From positions 36,862,501-36,926,500 of the forward strand of contig CM066729.1 of NCBI GenBank assembly GCA_033961575.1: a DNA stretch of 64,000 nucleotides, written 5' to 3'. Below, one piece after another: positions 23,620-34,915 of the stretch; position 1 is the stretch's first letter; each line of letters starts with the position of its first letter. The notes beneath the pieces were generated by a model, which saw only the letters and a program-made list of their open reading frames with translations, was not told the DNA's origin and searched no databases. This DNA is from Aselliscus stoliczkanus (taxonomy: Eukaryota; Chordata; Mammalia; Chiroptera; Hipposideridae). The position numbers and the translations under genes are program-made.

Positions 23620-24204
23620 TTGTGGTTATTAATGGGAGTTGAGGGCAAAGCTGTGGTGAGATTCCAGGGTGTCATTTCCTATCAGAGGATAGGACATGGA
23701 GTAAGACACAAATTGTGAGGAAAGGGCTGGGGTCACTATTCAGAAGTTCAGGCTGAATACCAAATCATAAGTAAATACCTACAAATGCTGAGTTTAAGAG
23801 CTGAAGGCAAGTTGAAGGTGGCTAATGTTCACGTTCACAGGTAAGCCAGCAGTAAGGAGACGGGCAGGAAAGGAGTTTTGGCTCTGACATTGAAGGCTTT
23901 TCAGGGAATATCTCTTTAGCAGCCGTAAAACAAGAATATTAACATTAACCTAACAATTGAGACCATATGTCTCCTGCCCCCGCAGTCCCGCTGTTTGGGT
24001 GGGTTAAGACTGCTGATGTATGGAGCGCTCCCAGGGAAAGGCAGGTCTCTTCAAGGCTCAGTCCTTTGGGCTGACATGTCATCAAGGGGCTGAGCAAGCG
24101 TAGTCCAAGTTCTCTGCCTTCAACACAGTAATTAGTCCAGAGATTCAAACTTTAGTAATTGCAGTCTGGAAGTAATTTTGGCTACATATGTTCATTAGTA
24201 ATAA

Positions 24205-24310
24205 TAGCTACTATGATTTATAAAATATTATCTCTAATCCTCACAGCAACATTACGAGGATGATGATATTCTCATTTTAAAGATACTGAAACTGGGGTTC
24301 ACAAGGGTTA
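24205..24310 (-). repeat. MIR SINE fragment
   Basis: ATAATAGCTACTATGATTTA, TCTAATCCTCACAGCAACAT and ATTCTCATTTTAAAGATACTG follow the MIR core in reverse orientation. Confidence 0.75.
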
Positions 24311-24838
24311 ATATTACAACTTTGGAATCACAGACTTGGATTTACAGACCTGTAGATTAATGCTCTGAAGTCAATAGGGAGTGTGGGGAAGTAAGTAGAC
24401 TGAAGTATGCCTTCTGCTTTTTGAAGGCGATGAAGGGAACAGGTAAAAAGAGGAAGGAGATATGACATCTGCCATATGACCTTTGCTAAACTTCTCCCCC
24501 AGGCTATATGGTATGATAATTTACAGTTTATGTCATTGCAACTTTGGGAGCTTCAGAAGATTCTGTATGTTCCCTCTTGGAAAAGAAAAGGTTGGCTCCT
24601 TCTGTAGACACCCAGCTGGTGGGTTGGCCTTCTCTCTGGGCAGGAATACAAGTCAAACTCTTAGGCTTTCACAACAGAAGGTCAACCTTGCTTCCCCACT
24701 GTCTGGGGTCTAAATCTTATGGTTCTCACTTTAATTGACAATATAGTACAGGCCTGTGTTAGAGGATTTGACTGTGAACTGAATGGGAGCCAACATTCAT
24801 CCAAATCTCCCTTAAGACATCTGATATACAGAGTGTTC

Positions 24839-25150
24839 AGCAGAAAGAGCATAAGCCTTGGCACCAAAAAGCTCTCAGCTAGCATCCCAGCTTTGCTCCT
24901 ACTAGCTGTGTGAACGTGGGCATGTTAAATGATAACAATGGCTAATATTTATGGAGGGCTTGTTATCTATCAGAGCAGTATTAAGCACTTTATATTCACT
25001 GTTTCATTTAAACCTCATAAAACCCTGTGAGGTGGGTGCTATTGTTATCACTATGTTCAAAGTGTGAAAAAAAATGAGATTTAGAAAGTTTAAAGAAAGT
25101 TTAAGCAATTTGAGGAAGGTCAGTCAGCCTGTAAGTGGTAGATCCAGGAT
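24839..25150. repeat. MIR chimera, duplicate copy B (sense MIR half joined to antisense MIR half)
   Basis: The first half reads as plus-oriented MIR (CCCAGCTTTGCTCCTACTAG, CTGTGTGAACGTGGGCA). After TTAAATGATAACAATGGC it switches to the reverse-oriented MIR pattern (TTAAGCACTTTATATTCACT, ACCTCATAAAACCCTGTGAG). Copy A shares the same switch point. Confidence 0.75.
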
Positions 25151-25886
25151 ATACCTTTTCGGCATAGGTGATTGGTTGAATCCAGCTGTGTTGAAACAAA
25201 CATGTCTATGCAAAAGTTAGGTGTCTGTTTTTAAGAAAGAAAAAGCACACCATTTAAACTTTAAAGGGCTCACATCACAGTGTTGTGTGGAAAACAGATC
25301 AGGCATATGTGGAATCAGGGAGAACCAGTCAAGAGATTATTAAAGCTGGATTTGTGAGAGATCCCGACACATTGAACTACCAGAGTCAAGAGACAGAATG
25401 CCAGGAAGATGAAGTGGTTTTTTTTGTTTTGTTTTTTTCCTATATGCACTCTGCCCTCTGAATTTTATTTTACAAAAAATAGTAGTATATTGACCATTTA
25501 AATATTGTAGTTTTATTTTTCACTGTTTTAAAATTACTTTTATCAAAGCCAATAAAATGATTTGAACATGCATTCTAAGAATTTACATCAAATTCTAGAA
25601 TTTGGCTGTATTACTTAATATCAACACAAGTATGTGTAATAAAATAAAATGAAAGGAGTTCCAAAACTTGTTCTTCTTTGACATTGTTTAAAATTTGATT
25701 TGAAAGTTTTATATTATGTGGTTTCTTACATACTAGAAGCCTTTGTCATGTTGGTCCCTACCAAATGGGATTCATAGATTACAAACCAACAGCAAAAAGA
25801 GTGCCTTTGCCTGCTCTGCTTTGCCATAATCTCAGTGACCATATTAATTTAGCTTAGAGTGACTAAAGTATATAACTCAAACTTTT
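25151..25886. other. Unassigned intronic sequence
   Basis: No confident repeat or exon was seen. A G/T-rich run near 25417-25440 is low complexity. Confidence 0.45.
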
Positions 25887-25993
25887 TTTTTTTTTTGAGG
25901 GCAGTATCACTGGCCCTCATATATGGGACCAAAACTGGGGCCGCTGGCTTCCCAAGCCAGCACTTAACCACCACGCCACTCTGCTGGCCCATG
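25887..25993 (-). mobile_element. Short-form bat GGCCGGCC SINE with target duplication
   Basis: Poly-T precedes TTTGAGGGCAGTATCACTGG, followed by the B-box complement and the CCAAGCCAGCACTTAACCAC head. ACTCAAACTTTT is duplicated at 25875-25886 and 25994-26005. Confidence 0.93.
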
Positions 25994-27589
25994 ACTCAAA
26001 CTTTTAATGATTGCAGTGGAATGGCTTGATTGATTTTCTGCCTCTAACATTTTCTATATTGTATACTGCTAAAAAATGTTCAAGATGTCAACGTTTCTTC
26101 TGGATTCCAGGGAAAAGTTTGAAAATTTTTTTTTTTATACCAAGCTGATTAATTAGTCCTCTTTTGTCTAGGGAGAATGCCCTGCTTCCAACAGCTAACA
26201 TTTTAAAAAATTCTTTAAGTTTGAAAACAGCCTAATTTCAACTGGCCTTATTTCCAAAAGAAAATGATTTAATAATTTTCCTTATGTCTCATTATAACTT
26301 TTATGAGACCCTGTGGTATAAGAACTACACTATTTCATCTCTTAGTCTTTCCATAAGGCTAGTGACAGTTTTGCTAAGTGCCATATCACATACATATCAG
26401 AACAATGGATTAAAACTAGAAGGAAAAAATTGTGTATTAGGCCTCTGAAGTCCCACTCTGAATGTTGAAACAGACTGTCCTGCTTTTTTACACAGTTGAT
26501 TAAGCCCACGGCACAATTGAAAATTGTGTGGTATCATCGAACTACAAAAATTAAGATGTGGAAGAAGAGGCTTTCTTCATTCCAGTGACTGATGTATTTG
26601 GTAACCCCTCTCCTTGTAGAAAGCATACATTAATAAGTGCAGACTCTCAAATTCAGTAGGATACACCTTGCATGGGAAGCAAAGATGATGAAATCAAGAA
26701 TAAGTGATATTCCATGTGACCCATTAAAATAGGTCTCATTTAATGCAATATAGTTTAAAATTATATCTCTTTTAAGTAGGCTAACCTGAATGTAGGCACC
26801 CTTTTTTGCTCTTTACAGCAAAACTGAGCAAATTCCCTCAACCACCCGATCAGAGGACCTTGAACCAAGAGCACATGTTTAATGATGCTCAGACTAGCTA
26901 TTGATTAAACACTGACAATGTTCAGAGGAATTGAGAATCAAAAAGCCTCCCCCATGGCCAGCTCTGCCATGCTCACTTCTTAATAGATGGCAAAGGAGGA
27001 TTCTAAATGAGATCTGCTGCCCTGCTCATCCTCAGAACTCCACAGGCAGTGGGATTAATTTCTGCTTCGCAGTCCTTTGGAACTACTGTGTCGAAAATAT
27101 CCAGAAATGAATACAGATGTCCCTCCTTCTTTGTATCCCATTCCTCCTTTTTGAAGGAAAAAAAAAATCTTATATGAATTTAATACAAAGAATTATATTG
27201 CTTCAAATGCAGAATGAAAGAAGGCTCACCCTTAATTAATACATAAAGAATAAAACAAATCCTGGGAAGATAATTCAGGCTGAATAATTCCCCAAATCAA
27301 GCAAGCAAACAACAAAAAGGTAAAAGAGAATTAAAAAATTAAATAAAAAGGAGAAAAAGGATTTGAAGATAGAACTATTATTCCCACTGTTATTGCTCTG
27401 TGGAGTTGGTTACTCTCGAGAGGTCAGATATTTAGAATATTCTTTTGTCTGGGTAGGAGATGGTGACACAGAACTGTGAAGCAAGGCTGTTTCTATACTT
27501 TTAAAAATGTGATTTTCAATGGTGGAACCACCCAGCTGTTTTACCTTCAACAAACAATGATGGAACACCTAGAGGGTGTCAGGCAGTTG
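25994..27589. other. Unassigned intronic sequence
   Basis: No confident repeat or exon was seen on either strand. Confidence 0.45.
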
Positions 27590-27770
27590 CATGGTGCTTT
27601 CCCTTTTAAAGTTACTTAATCCCCCTAACAATCCTGTGAAATACTCATTATAATCTTTCTAAGATGTGAAAACTGAAGCTCAGAGGAATTAAATAAATCT
27701 CTTATGATCAAACAGTTAATAAATAGGCAAGACCAAAGTCATGGTGTTAGAAACAGTCAGAGTGAGAATT
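27590..27770 (-). repeat. MIR SINE fragment
   Basis: CCCCTAACAATCCTGTGAAA, AGATGTGAAAACTGAAGCTC and AGAGGAATTAAATAAATCTC fit reverse-oriented MIR. Confidence 0.75.
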
Positions 27771-27879
27771 AAAATCCAGATATTTTGAATAATATTCTGT
27801 TGAACTAATTACCATATAATAACTTCCTTAGTTTAATAATACACACTTAATGAAAGACTGCAGAAAGCTTAGGTTTTGT

Positions 27880-28132
27880 TGATGTTGTTGTTTGTTCTTT
27901 CACTATTTTTTTCTGATTTCCTGAGGATTACTTCCTTATGATAGTAAAAGATTAGGCGGTACAAAAAAAGTATAAATAAGAAGAGAATAAAGCAACCATA
28001 ACCCCACCACTCAGAAAAAAAAAACACGTTGTTAACATTTGGGTTGATTTTGTTCAAGTCTTTTGTTTACTTGTTATTTTCTCTTCATAATTGAGACATG
28101 CTGCTTTTTTCATATTCATATAATAGCATATG

Positions 28133-28215
<83 letters not shown>

Positions 28216-28669
28216 CTCAATATATATTAACCTAAAAGTATTTGTATAACTCACTTTAATGGTGGCAAATACCTTTTGATATGTATTTATATAAACAAAT
28301 ATCTCAGGAATCTTTTTTCTCTTCTAAATGATGCTGAAATTAATATTTAATTGCATATATTATCTAGATATTTTATTTTTCTAGGCAAGATTTCAAGCAG
28401 GAGGATTAAAAAAAGTTAAAAGAATGCATATTTTTAAAAATTCTTTATACCTACTATCAAAATGTTTTCCAAATTTGAATACAATTTGTTGATCTACTAC
28501 CACTGTATAATAATTTCTGTGTTATCCCATTGGCATCAAATTTTCTTGTCTCTTTTAGTCTTTACTAACTTGATAAGTGAAACAATGTACATTATACTTC
28601 TTTAAATTCAGATTGTAAAACTTATGTCTCATTTTGTATTTCCTTTGATAAATTTGCTGCTAAGGTATT
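27880..28669 (-). repeat. Probable antisense L1 3'-region relic
   Basis: Phrases such as AATAAGAAGAGAATAAAGCA and CCAAATTTGAATACAATTTG fit the antisense 3' UTR style of old L1 elements. The match is weak, and the CT/CA microsatellite interrupts it. Confidence 0.35.
28136..28214. repeat. Compound (CT)n(CA)n microsatellite
   Basis: About 22 CT units run directly into about 17 CA units. Confidence 0.95.
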
Positions 28670-28683
28670 TTGCCTAACTTTTT

Positions 28684-28783
28684 TTTTTTTTTTTTTTTTT
28701 TTGAGGGCAGTTGTATGTGGGACCCGAACCGGGCCGCTGGCTTCCCAAGCTAGCACTTACCCACTGCGCCATTTGTCCGGTCC
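28684..28783 (-). mobile_element. Short-form bat GGCCGGCC SINE with target duplication
   Basis: Poly-T, then TTGAGGGCAGTTGTATGTGG and the head TGCGCCATTTGTCCGGTCC. The 14-base duplication TTGCCTAACTTTTT lies at 28670-28683 and 28784-28797. Part of the GTGTCACTGGCCC core is deleted. Confidence 0.92.
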
Positions 28784-28877
28784 TTGCCTAACTTTTTAAA
28801 GTTTGGAATTCCGTCTTTTAAATATACACACACAAACAAGCACACCCCGCCCTCCCACACACACTCACGCACACAGA

Positions 28878-29045
28878 GGGTGCCAAAAGAATGTATACAC
28901 ATTTTAAGAATGGAAAACCTGTATTAAAATTACGCTGATGGTACTACTTTGAGCACCTCTTGTAATTGCAGAAGTCAAACATAACATGTATTCATCTTTT
29001 GTTACAGCATATATTCAGTATTACAATTAATACAGTTTTTTTCAT
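28878..29045. mobile_element. Hairpin MITE (long-TIR mariner-type), right end truncated
   Basis: The left arm starts GGGTGCCAAAAGAATGTATA and continues to AACCTGTATTAAAATTAC. Near 29018-29045 the complementary arm GTATTACAATTAATACAG and poly-T appears, but the final arm (complement of the first about 35 bases) is missing. The centre reads CTCTTGTAATTGCAGAAGTC. This is the palindromic layout of MITEs derived from Tc1/mariner. Confidence 0.65.
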
Positions 29046-29102
29046 ATACATTTATAGTCATCATTTTTTTCTGAATATAAAAGTAATATGTGTGTGTAAT
29101 TA

Positions 29103-30371
29103 TTGGGTTGTTGGAAAAGTCATGACGCATTTTTGCAACAGATGGCTCTAGCTCATTTTTGGAAGTACTACAGTCATTTGCATCTAGGTTAATGCTATGT
29201 CATTGACAGCTGACAATTCTAGCTTCATTCAAGAAAACTTCAGCGATTTGGTTGAGTTTTGGAGATTTTACAACTAGTTGAAGATGGAAGACCAAACTGT
29301 GCATTTTCGCCATATTTTACTGTTTTACTTCCATAAAGGGAAGAACATGCATCAAGCTTGTGAAAAGTTGCATGAAGTTTAGTGACAATACTCTACAGGA
29401 ATGTCAGTGCCAACGACGGTTCACAAAACTCCGTGCTGGTGATTTTTGATCTCAACGATGCTCCTCGGTCAGGGAGGCCCACCGAAGTTGATGACAACAA
29501 AATAAAGGCATTGATCGAGTCAAACCCACGTTACACGATGAGAGATTGCAGAAACATTGAACAACCATCATTCAAGCATTCATGTCCACCTGAAGTGGCT
29601 GGGATACGTAAGCAAGCTCAATATTTGGGTTCCGCATGAACTCAAAGAAGTTCATTTGACGGCTCATCTAAACATATGCAATATGCTCATTAAACGTGAG
29701 GAAAATGATCCTTTTTTTTAAGCGAATGATAACTGGTGATGAGAGGTGGATTGTTTACAACAATGTGGTGCACAAATGGTGTTGGTCCCGACATGATGAT
29801 TTGCTTCATCGAAAGCACACATTCATCAGAGGAAGGTTGTGCTCTCAGTGTGGTGGGATTTTAAAGATGTTGTGTTTTTCGAGCTCCTGCCAAGGAAACA
29901 AACAATTAGAATGTGTACTGTTGGCAATTGGACAGTTTGAATGAATCCATCAACCAGAAAGATCCAGAGCTTGTTAATAGTAAAGAAGTTGTGATCCATC
30001 GTGACAATGTGAGACCACACACAAGTTTGATCACCTGTCAAAAGTTACTGGAGCTTGGATGGGATGTGTTGCCACACCCACTATATTCACCTGACCTTGC
30101 GCCATCAGACTTCCTCTTGTTTTGTTCTCTTCAAAACTCCTTGCGTGGTATAACATTCAATTCAGGTGAGTATGTAAATCAGCACCTTGTTCAGTTTTTC
30201 ACTGATAAAGACAGGTCCTTCTATAAACAAGGAATTATGAAGTTCACTGAAAGATGGCAAAAAAGTTATTGAACAAAATGGGCAATACATCATTGTTGAT
30301 CTTTGTTCTTTATATAAATAAATGACCTTTGAAAAACAGAAAAAAATATGTCATGACTTTTCTGACAACCC
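29103..30371 (+). mobile_element. Nearly full-length mariner transposon with dead transposase
   Basis: The 1269-base element is bounded by inverted ends TTGGGTTGTTGGAAAAGTCA and TGACTTTTCTGACAACCC, flanked by TA at 29101-29102 and 30372-30373. The remnant transposase, read across frames, shows a RSGRPTEVDDNK region (about 29469), ITGDERWIVYNN with the first catalytic Asp (about 29738), HRDNVRPHTS (about 30000) and YSPDLAPSDFLLF (about 30090). Exactly 34 residues separate the last two catalytic Asp, so it is a DD34D mariner. Several frameshifts and stops split it, so it is inactive. Length and motifs fit the Hsmar1-like size class. The subfamily was not determined. Confidence 0.92.
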
Positions 30372-30373
30372 TA

Positions 30374-31379
30374 TAGAATATATATGAAAAAATAAAAAAA
30401 AGTAAAAAATCATCAATACCAGCACCCAGAGTTAACCACTGTCAGTATTCCTATGGAATTTGTGAACTGAGGCCTGGACAAATCCTTTGATCAGAACTAG
30501 AGACAAATCTAGCAGAGATCCATGTACTTCTAACATTTTTGTTGTCTGTCTATTTGTCTATCTATCATTATCTGTCAATCATCTATATGGTTTTAAGACC
30601 TTTTAAACTAGGACTCCCTGTGCTCCTTTCTCAACAAATGTGACTGTCCCTCAACTCTCTGAATTGTAGCAAATGGAAAGCAGGGAACTCCAGGGGAAAG
30701 ACTTAACAAAGGGTTCCAATGCTTTGTATTCCCTAATTTTAACAATTCCACTCTTTATCTTACCTGACGTAGGTGGTGCCTGACAGTAGGATTCTTCTCA
30801 GGTCCCCAGAGCTAGTTCAGAAGCAATTCTTTGCAGAAGGATAGCTCAACACAGAAGGTTTTCTAGCAGGGATATCTAAGCAACTGTTCAAAGAAATAAT
30901 TCTGACCTTTAATACTGTTGTGAATATATATGAATAAAACAACAAATTAAGGGCCTAGGGTGACATCAATTCAGTACATTTTTAAACTTTGGGACATTAG
31001 TGGATAATCATTTCCATGATGCTACATAGAAACGTATGCATTTTAAAGAAATCTTAAAAGCATTGCTTTTAAAGAGGAAATCCTGAAGAGAACAATTAGA
31101 CAAGCATAATTATCAACTTTCAAAAAGAAACCTTAAAATGAGGCAGAACTATCATTGTTTACAGTAGATAAGAAAGTGATTCCATGAGACAGGTGCGCAA
31201 GCCTTGAGTTGACAGTGTCCTCAGCCTGTTAATCCCATCTTTTCCCCACAAGGAAGAAAAATGACAAAGTTGAAGAGTCTTAGGAATCAGTTAACATAGC
31301 CTTCTTTTTCTTTTCCAACAGAAATGAAATCATAATTTATATGATTTTAAGAAACATTTTAAATTTTAATATATATCAT
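30374..31379. other. Unassigned intronic sequence
   Basis: No confident repeat or exon was seen. CTGTCTATTTGTCTATC at about 30545 is a minor simple-sequence patch. Confidence 0.45.
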
Positions 31380-31740
31380 CTTCTGCACCATTACATATTT
31401 AACAAAATCATTTTAATGGCTCATAATCAATTTTATGATACGTCTTTTTAGTGATTTACCCATCTGGATTTTTTTTGTGTTTTCTCTCTCTGTCTTTTGC
31501 TATAGTGAACATGGTCACTGATGAGTACATTTATAGCCAAATCTTTTAATATCTCCAGAATTATTTCCTTGAATAAATCTGCATGCCTAGAATAACTACA
31601 TCAAAAAATAATGTTGATAATCAACTCATCTTCCAGAAAATATAAATTTAAATTTCTATCAGCAAAATTTTAGAAATACTTGCCCTTTTTCATTATGCCC
31701 AAACAATGCCTATATGTTATCTTTTATTTTATCATTTTTT
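31380..31740 (-). repeat. Probable antisense L1 3' UTR relic
   Basis: TTTTGCTATAGTGAACATGG, TATTTCCTTGAATAAATCTG and TTTCTATCAGCAAAATTTTA follow the style of old antisense L1 3' ends. It is old and patchy. Confidence 0.45.
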
Positions 31741-31749
31741 CCAATATAA

Positions 31750-32270
31750 TAGGTGTCATAGGTTGAGTTTCTTTAAAAAAGGACTAAGATTTTTGTGCGA
31801 GAGGTTTACTGGGAACAATACAAGTGAGGGGTTAGGAAGGCAGGATGAGACAGAGAAACTGAAGTGCAATGCAATTTGACAAGTGTTCTACAGGTCTTTA
31901 CAGAGAACTTGAAAGTTGGGATGTTCCTTCAAAATAGCCCAGTCTAGAGGCAAGGGGACTGAGATTTAATACCCATGTAACAAACCACAGCCTACCCTGG
32001 GAGGGACATGATCCTTGCCAATAGGGCCAGCAGTTGAGGAATAAGTGTGGTTCTGAAGGGAAAAATTGAGTGGCATTGCCAGAGCCGCTACCAGTCCATG
32101 CATTGTAGCATTCAGATCTACCTGCTTTGTAGAATAATTAGTGGGACAGCTCTTCCAGGATAATGGATGCTTTCTTTTCCAGGAAAATTTGCAAGAGTAA
32201 GGTTATTGAAATGACCTACAGTCCCTATTTCTGCAGCTGATCTTGAGACTGAAACTGATACTTTCTTCTC
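31750..32270. repeat. Unclassified interspersed repeat, first of a related pair
   Basis: It contains AGGTTTACTGGGAACAATAC followed by AAGTGAGGGG, mirrored in the next repeat by AGGATGTTTCTTGAAGAGTG and ACACATGTGAGAGGTG. It may be an LTR or an LTR-like element. I do not recognise the family. Confidence 0.4.
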
Positions 32271-32309
32271 ATTAACAATTCTAGATTTCTCTCAACCTAC
32301 TTCTATTAC

Positions 32310-32760
32310 CAACTGTCATAAGTAGGGCTCTCTGAGAAACAGACTCAGAGATGTGCATACAGGATGTTTCTTGAAGAGTGCTCTTGGAAACAACACATGT
32401 GAGAGGTGAGGGAAACAGAATTGGGCAGATGGATGAGTTGAGTTGAGATGCTAATACTGTGGAAACATCAGTTAATTTTGTGGAAACTTCAGAGCTCCAA
32501 TAACTTTTCAGATGGCTCCATCTTTGTTCAAGGTGGCAGGACTTCATACTCTTGCGCTGGACCTGTTCTTAGATGCAGGCTGCTTGTAGGGGATGTGACC
32601 TTGGACAAGGTGACTCTCTTAAGCTAATGACCCTTCTAGAGAAGGACTCAGTTGGAATCTGTCAGTTGCCAACACCCCCAGTAGCTGAAGGAATTATAAT
32701 TTCAGTCCCCAAATGGAATCTGGGCAGCATGCTATAGTATCCATTACAACAGTTTAAAAT
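32310..32760. repeat. Unclassified interspersed repeat, second of a related pair
   Basis: It begins AGGGCTCTCTGAGAAACAGA and ends AATTTCAGTCCCCAAATGGA with GCATGCTATAGTATCCA. This order is familiar from an LTR-like mammalian repeat that I cannot name with certainty. It shares layout with the neighbour at 31750. Confidence 0.45.
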
Positions 32761-32984
32761 GGTATCTCATTATTACCCTAACTTGTATTATTTGATATGT
32801 TTATTAACCATATGCATTTCTTCTTTTTGAATTGATTAATATTTCTTTCTTTTTTCTATGTAGATAGTATATATTTGATTTGGGTTTTTTTCTCATCACA
32901 TATGTTGCAATTATCTTCTGTTTTTCAATTTTTGTTTTTTAATATATATGTTTAAATTTTATATAGCACGAATATATGTTTCTT

Positions 32985-34149
32985 TTTTTAAATTTATTTA
33001 TTTTTAATTAGTTTCAGGTGTACAACACAGTGCAATAGTTATACTTTTTACCCCTCAAAATGACAACCCCCTTCCCCTAATTTGCCATCCCACTCCTCCC
33101 CCCCATATCATATATATCTATTACACTTCCTCTGACTCCCTTCTACAGTATGATCCACATCTCGTGACTATCTATATATATTCAATTACAGTTGGTATAC
33201 AACCTCCGCTTCAGGTGTACAGTGCAGTGATCAAACCTCTACTCCATCCATGAAGTGGTCTCCCTAACAAGACATGTGACCATCTGACACCCCACAAAAT
33301 ATTTACAACATTATTAATTATATTCCCCGAACTGTCTTTCATATCCCTGTGGCAATATTGTAGTTGCCTATTTTTGCTGTCTAATCCCTTCCCCTTCTCC
33401 CTCATCCACACCTCCCTCCCAACTAGCAACCCTGTTTTACCTCTATATCTATGAGACAGTTTCTGTTTACATTGCTCATTCATTCACTTTTTCAGTTTCC
33501 ACATATAAGTGAGATCATATGGTATTTGTCTTTCTCCGACTGACTTATTTCCCTTAACATAATAGTCTCTTAGGTCCATCCATATCATTGCAAATGGTAC
33601 GATTTCATTCTTCTTTATAGCAGAGTAATACTCCATTGTATAAATGTACCACAGTTTCTTAATACAGTCATCTACCAATGGGCATTTCGGTTGTTTCCAA
33701 GTCTTGGCTATTGTAAATAGCGCTGCAATGAACATAGGGGTGCATATATTTTTTTGAATAGGTGGCTTAGGTTTTTCGGGATAAATACCTAGGAGTGGAA
33801 TTGCTGGGTCAAAAGGTAGTTCCATTTCCAGTTTTTTGAGATACCTCCATACTGACTTCCATAGTGGCTGCACCAATCTGCAATCCCACCAACAGTGCAG
33901 CAGGGTCCCCTTTTCCTCACAGCCCCACCAGCACTTGTTGTTCGTTGATTTATTGATGATAGCCATTCTGACCGGAGTGAGGTAGTATCTCATTGTGGTT
34001 TTTATTTGCATTTCCCTAATGACCAGTGAGGTTGAACATTGTTTCATATGCCTGTTGGCCTTCTGTATGTCGTCTTTAGAGAAATGTCTCTTCATATCTT
34101 CTGCCCATTTTCTAATTGGGTTGTTTGTTTTTTTGGTGTTGAGTTGCAT
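32985..34149 (-). mobile_element. L1 LINE, 3' part: ORF2 C-terminus and 3' UTR
   Basis: On the minus strand an open frame of 221 codons (34149 to 33484) encodes the C-terminal end of L1 ORF2p, with [37 protein letters not shown] and [20 protein letters not shown], followed by the 3' UTR down to about 33000 and a T-rich tail. It is uninterrupted, which indicates a relatively young insertion. At 34149/34150 it meets, head to head, an inverted upstream piece of the same ORF2. Confidence 0.93.
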
Positions 34150-34915
34150 GAGAAAACTGTTCCATTTACAATTGCTTCAAAAACTATAAAATACCTAGGA
34201 ATAAATTTAACCAAAGAAGTAAAAGATCTGTACTCAGAAAATTATAAGACACTGAAGAGAGAAATAAAAGAAGATACAAATAAATGGAAACACCTACCAT
34301 GCTCATGGATAGGAAGAATTAATATAGTTAAAATGCCCATACTGCCTAAAGCAATATATAGATTCAATGCAATTACTATCAAACTACCAAGGGAATTTTT
34401 CACAGAAATAAAAAATATAATCCTAAAATTTATATGAAACCATAAAAGACCCTGAATAACCTCAGCAATCCTGAGAAATAAGAACAAAGTTGGGGGGATC
34501 ACGCTACCAGACATCAAAACATATTACAAGGCTACAGTAATCAAAACAGTATGGTATTGGCATAAAAACAGGCACATAGATCAGTGGAACCGAACAGAGA
34601 GCCCAGAAATAAATCCAGACATTTATGGACAGTTAATCTATGACAAGGGAAGCAAGAATTTACATTGGAGTAAAGATAGTCTATTCAATAAATGGTGCTG
34701 GGAAAATTGGACTGGCACATGCCAAAAAACGAAACTGGACCACCTCCTTATGCCATATACAAGAACAAATTCAAAATGGATTAAAGATTTAAATGTAAGA
34801 CCTGAAACCATAAAAATCCTAAAAGAAAATATAGGGAGTACATTTGCAGACATTATCCGGAGCAATATTTTTACTGATACATCCCTGTGGGCAAGGGAAG
34901 TAAAAGAAAAAAATG
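34150..34915 (+). mobile_element. L1 LINE, inverted 5' part (ORF2 middle segment)
   Basis: On the plus strand the sequence encodes the L1 ORF2 segment [18 protein letters not shown], then [30 protein letters not shown] and [19 protein letters not shown]. This lies upstream of the piece at 32985-34149 in an intact L1. The first frame stops at 34436-34438 where a Trp codon is expected. A short stretch of ORF2 is missing between the two pieces. The arrangement is the classic 5' inversion of twin priming. Confidence 0.92.

Noticed and set aside
28136..28214. CRISPR-like array or minisatellite
   Set aside because: It is a dinucleotide microsatellite with no repeat-spacer structure.
33484..34149. 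221-codon open frame as a host gene
   Set aside because: It is the C-terminal end of L1 ORF2, contiguous with an L1 3' UTR.
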